Assembly: GCA_964361075.1 (NCBI GenBank)
Contig: CAYHZL010000130.1
Span: 1 to 10,283 of the forward strand
Direction of reading: 5' to 3'
DNA: 10,283 nt
Source of the DNA: CAYHZL01 sp964361075
Lineage (GTDB): Bacteria; Bacteroidota; Ignavibacteria; UBA10030; UBA8401
Program-made: the position numbers and the translations under genes
Shown: positions 6,863-10,283 of the stretch, one piece after another
How positions within the stretch are numbered: the first letter of the stretch is position 1
Layout of the letters: every line of letters begins with the position of its first letter
The notes under the pieces: model-generated
Database searches by the model: none
The model's input: only the letters and a program-made list of their open reading frames with translations
What the model was told of the DNA's origin: nothing

Positions 6863-7741
6863 TTACACTTCTACAGTTTTCAATCTGCTGGAAATATCTC
6901 TCAACGAAGTCCAGCTTTCCAATAATTCAGGAAGATATTCGGACGAGGTAACAAACGTCCACAGATATGCAACAATCGAATAAATGTGTCCCGTAGTAAA
7001 ATCGTCTAGGTCAATAGAGATATACAGAACGACTAAAAATATAATAAGAAGAAAAAAACGCATTACGCCAAAATTAATCGCTCCCCAGTTTGCAATTTTC
7101 TGTTGTGAGTGCGCCATGCTGGAATAATACTCGCGTACTTTTTCCGGATCTTTCAACGAAAATATTTCAAACGCTTCTTCCCTGCTATCGTGAACATCTT
7201 TCTGCAAGAGAATTACTTTTTTATTATACACTTTCGTAATAACAAATAAAGGGAAGATGATACAAAAGCATGTCGCCGCAATTCGTAAATCAAAAAATGA
7301 TAATGCGATAACAGCGCCAACAATTGAAATTGACTGATCAAGAATTTCCGGAACACGGTACTGGAAAAATGTTATGTACTCACGAGAAAGTTCCGCACGC
7401 GCGGCAGTTTTCGAAATTGAATGGCGGGATTTTTTTGCCTGCATCGCAACATCTGTTGCGATTTGAGTGAACATATTTAAATATATTTTCTGATCAAAGG
7501 ATCGCCGCAGCGCACCAACACCCGAGTTAAGAAGAAAAATAAAAATCCAAATACCAAGAGGAATAATTAATCCGAGCGTGAGCCAATTCCTAGACTGACT
7601 CGTACTAAATTCAATAAGCGCATCAATAACATTGCCGAATAATGTCGGTTCAAATACCCATGCAACATTTTCAATCACTACTAACGCTATTGCAAGTGTA
7701 ATACCTTTCTTAAAGCGTTTCGTGAGATCAATTAAATGCAT
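6863..7741 (-). CDS. Orphan ABC-transporter six-helix membrane domain protein, no ATPase domain
   Basis: The 292-residue protein resembles the transmembrane half of ABC exporters (ABC_membrane_3-like, PF13748, from memory). Hydrophobic segments are at about 13-32, 54-74, 137-152, 153-170, 223-243 and 252-267, matching the six-helix layout. The interior has the charged coupling-helix-like stretches usual between them, and the end LPELLESWTSLRDISSRL resembles the point where a normal exporter passes into its nucleotide-binding domain. No Walker A, signature or Walker B motif is present. The stop codon falls before any such domain, and the terminator follows directly, so this appears to be its natural length. 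It would sit in the inner membrane. It lies 82 bases after mqnD on the same strand and may be co-transcribed. Substrate and ATPase partner are unknown. Confidence 0.8.
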   Translation of the reverse strand: MHLIDLTKRFKKGITLAIALVVIENVAWVFEPTLFGNVIDALIEFSTSQSRNWLTLGLIIPLGIWIFIFLLNSGVGALRRSFDQKIYLNMFTQIATDVAMQAKKSRHSISKTAARAELSREYITFFQYRVPEILDQSISIVGAVIALSFFDLRIAATCFCIIFPLFVITKVYNKKVILLQKDVHDSREEAFEIFSLKDPEKVREYYSSMAHSQQKIANWGAINFGVMRFFLLIIFLVVLYISIDLDDFTTGHIYSIVAYLWTFVTSSEYLPELLESWTSLRDISSRLKTVEV

Positions 7742-7763
7742 GGTTATTTATTTAGCTGATAAA

Positions 7764-7795
7764 GATTGCTTCGTCAAAGAACGACTCGCAATGAC
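7764..7795. repeat. GATTGCTTCGTC...CGCAATGAC dispersed-repeat fragment
   Basis: This 32-base stretch in the gap between mqnD and the ABC membrane gene begins GATTGCTTCGTC and ends CTCGCAATGAC. Read on the other strand it has the familiar GTCATTGCGAG...GACGAAGCAATC form of a very common bacterial intergenic repeat. Only one copy is in the window. Confidence 0.6.
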
Positions 7796-7823
7796 TTTTA
7801 AGAACTACCTCAATAAAATCTAT

Positions 7824-8660
7824 TTAGTACAAAACAATTTCAGGAATGTTCGGAATAATATTTTTTTCGTATGCAAGTTTGAAGAGCAGCTCTAACGCCG
7901 CTTTCCCATTCTCGCCCATATCAATGGTTAATTCACTGACGTACATCTTTACAAATTTTTCACCAAGCGCATAATCAATTCCTCGTCCCCATTTCATCGC
8001 ATACGGAACTGCTTCAGCTTGGTGCGTATATCCATAACTAATACTTTCTTTCAAACCGAGAGAAAGTTTTCGCGCCATCTCTTCGCCGAGATCTCTACGC
8101 ACAACATCAAGACCGAGCGGCAACGGCAAACCATTTGTTTTCTTTTCCCAGAACTCACCAAAATCCAAAATTTTGTTGAAACCTTCCGCCGCGTAAGTCA
8201 ATTGTCCTTCATGGATAAGTAAGCCGGCATCAAATTCACCAGATGAAACTCTCTCCATTATTTGGTCGAATGGCACATCAACATGATGAATCCCTTCAGT
8301 GAAAATTCTGAAGAGAAGTGTCGCCGTTGTCATTTTCCCCGGTGTGGCAATTGTTTTTCCCTTCAGCTCTTCTAGCGATTTATATTTTTTTGATACGATC
8401 ACAGGACCGTACCCTTCGCCCATACTTGCACCGGTAACCATAATCCAGTATTTATCTGCAACGTACGGAAAGGCATGCGCCGAAATTGCTGTAACTTCCA
8501 GTTCCGCATTCATTGCGCGTTCGTTCAACGATTGAATATCTTCGAGCATGTGCTCTATTTTGATTCCATCAAGTTTTACTTTTTCGCTCGCTAAACCATA
8601 AAACATAAATGCATCATCAGGATCGGGGCTGTGACCAACTTTTATTATTTTTTCAGACAT
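7824..8660 (-). CDS. mqnD: MqnD, 1,4-dihydroxy-6-naphthoate synthase
   Basis: MqnD converts cyclic dehypoxanthine futalosine to 1,4-dihydroxy-6-naphthoate, the first bicyclic intermediate of the pathway. The 278 residues match the family's usual size and its periplasmic-binding-protein-like fold without a signal peptide. It begins with VGHSPDPDDAFMFYGL (8-23), the typical substrate-pocket motif. ISAHAFPYV (59-67), GYGPVIVSKK (84-92), TPGKMTTATLL (106-116) and LLIHEGQLTY (147-156) follow. His150 in the last motif corresponds to the histidine regarded as catalytic in characterised MqnD. The ATG at 8658-8660 puts the SPDPDD motif at the expected distance. It is on the opposite strand to mqnE-mqnA and mqnC, downstream of ubiE/menG. 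The 190-base gap between the two genes contains a large palindrome, so co-transcription is not certain. Confidence 0.95.
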   Translation of the reverse strand: MSEKIIKVGHSPDPDDAFMFYGLASEKVKLDGIKIEHMLEDIQSLNERAMNAELEVTAISAHAFPYVADKYWIMVTGASMGEGYGPVIVSKKYKSLEELKGKTIATPGKMTTATLLFRIFTEGIHHVDVPFDQIMERVSSGEFDAGLLIHEGQLTYAAEGFNKILDFGEFWEKKTNGLPLPLGLDVVRRDLGEEMARKLSLGLKESISYGYTHQAEAVPYAMKWGRGIDYALGEKFVKMYVSELTIDMGENGKAALELLFKLAYEKNIIPNIPEIVLY

Positions 8661-8738
8661 GGATATAATTATTTTAGAGTGATTATTTGTAACAACTCAG
8701 CGAAAAATTATTTAGTAAATTCTAAACACATAGAAACA

Positions 8739-8770
8739 TAGGACACATTCGCCGCGGCGAATGTGTCCTA
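8739..8770. repeat. 32-bp perfect palindrome with core ATTCGCCGCGGCGAAT
   Basis: The left half TAGGACACATTCGCCG (8739-8754) and the right half CGGCGAATGTGTCCTA (8755-8770) are exact reverse complements. Flanks of the CACATAG...CTATTGTGG kind extend the symmetry imperfectly to roughly 8727-8785. It lies midway in the gap between ubiE/menG and mqnD. There is no T-run directly after it on either strand, so it is better called a repeat than an intrinsic terminator. The central 16 bases recur in the palindrome at 9670-9697. Confidence 0.85.
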
Positions 8771-8850
8771 CTGTGCCTATTGTGGTTAAGTTTTTCTCGG
8801 CGATTTAGCAGGATATTGTTCTATACATTTAAAACACTGAGTGGTTACGA

Positions 8851-9540
8851 TTATTTAATTCCAGTGTAAATTGTTGCGATGCCGAATGTCAATGATTCAT
8901 GCTGCACGTGGGTGAAACCAATGTTTTGTAAAATGCGAAGAAATTCATCGCCTTCAGGAAATTTCATCACCGTGTCAGGCAAATATTGGTATGCCTCGTT
9001 GTTCTTCGACAATAGCTTCCCTATTACCGGAAGTATGTGTTTGAAATAAAAAAAATAGAATTGCTTAAAGGGAAAATGTTTTGGTTTTGAAAATTCCAGA
9101 ACAACTAATTTTCCGCCGTTACGCAGTACGCGTTTCATTTCGGAAAGTCCAAGTTCAAGATGTTCAAAATTCCGAGCGCCGAATGCTACTATAGCAGCAT
9201 CGAAAGTATCATTTTCAAAACGAAGTTTTTCTGCTTCACCTGTTTCCAGCGTTATTCGTGTCTGAATATTTTTCGATGCGATTTTTTTTCTGCCAATAGC
9301 AAGCATCGCTTCAGAGATATCAACACCTATCACTTCTTCAGGATGTAAACGCAATGTTGCAAGAGCAAAATCTGCCGTACCGGTGGCAACATCAAGAATT
9401 TTTTTGGGTTGAAGCGAAGAAAGATGCTGTATTGCAGAACGTCTCCAATAGAGGTCAATGCCACCACTTAGCAGGTGATTGAGCAGGTCATACCGATATG
9501 CAATTGAATCAAATAATGAACGAACGTACGCTTTTTCCAT
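8851..9540 (-). CDS. ubiE: Demethylmenaquinone methyltransferase (UbiE/MenG family)
   Basis: This SAM-dependent methyltransferase adds the C-methyl group that turns demethylmenaquinone into menaquinone, the last step of the pathway. Its 229 residues are typical. N-terminal VRSLFDSIAYRYDLLNHLLSGG (6-27) is the usual family opening. Motif I is DVATGTADFAL (50-60), where many homologues have DVAGGTGD. VIGVDISEAML (70-80) supplies the ribose-binding acid Asp74. FGARNFEHLELGL (120-132) and GGKLVVLEFSKP (142-153) are the diagnostic UbiE blocks. The start ATG at 9538-9540 has an AGGTG four bases upstream on the - strand, one of the few recognisable ribosome binding sites here. Family members also methylate ubiquinone precursors, but the mqn genes around it point to menaquinone. 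It is flanked on both sides by large palindromic repeats. Confidence 0.95.
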   Translation of the reverse strand: MEKAYVRSLFDSIAYRYDLLNHLLSGGIDLYWRRSAIQHLSSLQPKKILDVATGTADFALATLRLHPEEVIGVDISEAMLAIGRKKIASKNIQTRITLETGEAEKLRFENDTFDAAIVAFGARNFEHLELGLSEMKRVLRNGGKLVVLEFSKPKHFPFKQFYFFYFKHILPVIGKLLSKNNEAYQYLPDTVMKFPEGDEFLRILQNIGFTHVQHESLTFGIATIYTGIK

Positions 9541-9597
9541 TACACCTAAAATTATTATTTAAAATATACGAAAACTGACAGTGAGTTCAAAACCATC

Positions 9598-9723
9598 GAG
9601 ACTGTGTCAAAACCGTCATTCCGAACTTGTTTCGGAATCTAACATATTAATTTTGGAACAGATTCGAGGATGCTGATTCGCCGCGGCGAATCAGCATGAC
9701 GAACTTACTTTTGACACAGTCTC
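9598..9723. mobile_element. MITE-like element with 15-bp perfect terminal inverted repeats
   Basis: GAGACTGTGTCAAAA (9598-9612) and TTTTGACACAGTCTC (9709-9723) are perfect inverted ends of a 126-base element with no coding capacity. Inside are the hairpin TTCCGAA-CTTGT-TTCGGAA (9619-9637) and a 28-bp perfect palindrome (9670-9697). The element fills most of the gap between arfB and ubiE/menG and ends seven bases from the arfB stop codon. No clear target-site duplication is seen at its ends. A transposase supplied in trans would be needed, and none is in the window. It could also be a structured terminator for arfB. Confidence 0.7.
9670..9697. repeat. 28-bp perfect palindrome sharing its core with the one at 8739-8770
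   Basis: The left half ATGCTGATTCGCCG and the right half CGGCGAATCAGCAT are exact reverse complements. The central ATTCGCCGCGGCGAAT is identical to the centre of the palindrome 930 bases to the left, while the outer arms differ. It is nested in the MITE-like element. Confidence 0.85.
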
Positions 9724-9730
9724 CATCAGT

Positions 9731-10162
9731 TTATTCTTCACTCATCCCCTTTTTGGAACGTCCGGATTTGATTGCACCGTGTTTCTTTTTCGATTGTATT
9801 CTCTTTTGTGTTGATGTTCTGGTCGGCTTCGTTGCAACACGTACAATCTGACGAACGAGCGCCTTTCGTATTCGTTCAGTAAATTTTTCAATTGCTGATT
9901 GTTTATTTGCGTATTGACTGCGAGATTCCTGACAAACAATCTTGATATTCCCGGCAGTATCAATGCTTGAATGAAGTTTCCGCCGAACCAATTCTTTTTC
10001 TTCTTTCGAAAGACTTTGCGAAGTTTCAAGATTGAAAACTAATTCGACCTTCGTAGAAACTTTATTCACATTCTGCCCGCCGGGTCCGCCGCTCCGTGAA
10101 AAACGAAATTCAATTTCGTTCGGTGGTATGCTGACAGTAGAATTTATTTTAATCTCATCCAT
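9731..10162 (-). CDS. arfB: ArfB-like peptidyl-tRNA hydrolase (ribosome rescue)
   Basis: ArfB releases nascent chains from stalled, non-stop ribosomes by hydrolysing peptidyl-tRNA. The 143-residue length fits the family and is far shorter than true release factors RF1 and RF2. The catalytic GGQ lies in SRSGGPGGQNVNKVSTKVEL (22-41), with Gln30 as the key residue, and codon-recognition domains are absent. The C-terminal 40 residues are strongly basic (ATKPTRTSTQKRIQSKKKHG), as expected for the tail that enters the empty mRNA channel. ATG 10162 starts the expected DEIKINSTVSIPPNEIEF segment. A terminator hairpin ends only 16 bases before the start codon, which is unusually close. The gene has no known link to menaquinone synthesis, so its position is probably incidental. 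Confidence 0.93.
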   Translation of the reverse strand: MDEIKINSTVSIPPNEIEFRFSRSGGPGGQNVNKVSTKVELVFNLETSQSLSKEEKELVRRKLHSSIDTAGNIKIVCQESRSQYANKQSAIEKFTERIRKALVRQIVRVATKPTRTSTQKRIQSKKKHGAIKSGRSKKGMSEE

Positions 10163-10202
10163 ACCCTAAAAATAAAAATACCGCTGAAGTATCTCAGCGG
10201 TA
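10163..10202 (-). terminator. Intrinsic terminator on the - strand just upstream of arfB
   Basis: TACCGCTGA (10179-10187), a six-base loop and TCAGCGGTA (10194-10202) form a perfect nine-base stem. Read on the - strand it is followed by TTTTTATTTTTAGGG, a good terminator tail. It most likely ends a gene entering from the right edge. The tail runs into the arfB ribosome-binding region, so it may also act as an attenuator for arfB. Confidence 0.72.
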
Positions 10203-10229
10203 TGCAATGTGTTCTTCTATAGGACATTT

Positions 10230-10283
10230 CTAAAAACCTTCAAGGTTTATCTTGACCAAATTTTGTGATGTTAAAATTTTATG
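10230..10283 (-). CDS. Possible 3' end of a gene entering from the right edge
   Basis: One - strand frame is open from the window edge and stops at TAG (10230-10232), giving 17 residues ending LVKINLEGF. The stop lies 27 bases before the terminator hairpin, which is a normal distance. The other two - strand frames stop almost at once. The tail is too short to identify and overlaps a small palindrome, so it may be non-coding. Confidence 0.25.
   Translation of the reverse strand, partial: HKILTSQNLVKINLEGF
10234..10248. repeat. Small palindrome AAACCTT-C-AAGGTTT
   Basis: A perfect seven-base inverted repeat surrounds a single central base. It has the look of a short dispersed intergenic palindrome, but only one copy is in the window. 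Confidence 0.4.

Noticed and set aside
8739..8770. Intrinsic terminator for ubiE/menG
   Set aside because: The stem is strong but neither strand has a T-run directly after it, so it is listed as a palindromic repeat.

Overview
The window is chromosomal bacterial DNA of low-to-moderate GC (about 40% by eye) and is almost entirely a menaquinone (vitamin K2) biosynthesis locus of the futalosine (Mqn) type. The chorismate-to-menaquinone enzymes, the abundance of dispersed intergenic repeats and the near absence of strong Shine-Dalgarno sites suggest a member of the Bacteroidota/Chlorobiota/Ignavibacteria group. That placement is inference from style, not from a marker gene.

Layout. The left half is on the + strand: the last codons of a possible upstream gene (2-58), a UbiX-type flavin prenyltransferase (65-616), a UbiD-type decarboxylase (799-2571), a radical-SAM aminofutalosine synthase fused to a chorismate dehydratase, MqnE-MqnA (2802-4664), a protein with a TIR-like nucleotide-binding domain (4701-5570), and MqnC (5724-6818). 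A terminator-like hairpin (6837-6859) separates this from a convergent - strand block. Read from the right edge leftwards that block is an ArfB-like ribosome-rescue hydrolase (9731-10162), a UbiE/MenG methyltransferase (8851-9540), MqnD (7824-8660) and an orphan ABC-transporter membrane domain (6863-7741).

How the genes work together. MqnA dehydrates chorismate, and MqnE joins the product to an adenosyl radical from SAM to give aminodeoxyfutalosine. After a nucleosidase step (MqnB, not in the window), MqnC cyclises dehypoxanthine futalosine and MqnD releases 1,4-dihydroxy-6-naphthoate. After prenylation (MqnP, not in the window), UbiD with the prenyl-FMN made by UbiX decarboxylates the ring, and UbiE/MenG adds the final methyl group. 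The TIR-like protein, the ABC membrane protein and ArfB have no established role in this pathway.

The gaps between genes are unusual. Most carry a different palindromic or inverted dispersed-repeat type: an AATTATG tandem, an AACGC...GAG inverted pair, a CCACAGAT...ATCTGTGG pair, a composite REP-like cluster, a GATTGCTTCGTC...CGCAATGAC unit, a 32-bp perfect palindrome, and a 126-bp MITE-like element holding a second palindrome with the same 16-bp core. No tRNA, rRNA, CRISPR array or transposase gene was seen. The strongest candidates for something new are the MqnE-MqnA fusion, the TIR-like protein lodged inside the pathway operon, and the two palindromes that share a core but have different arms.
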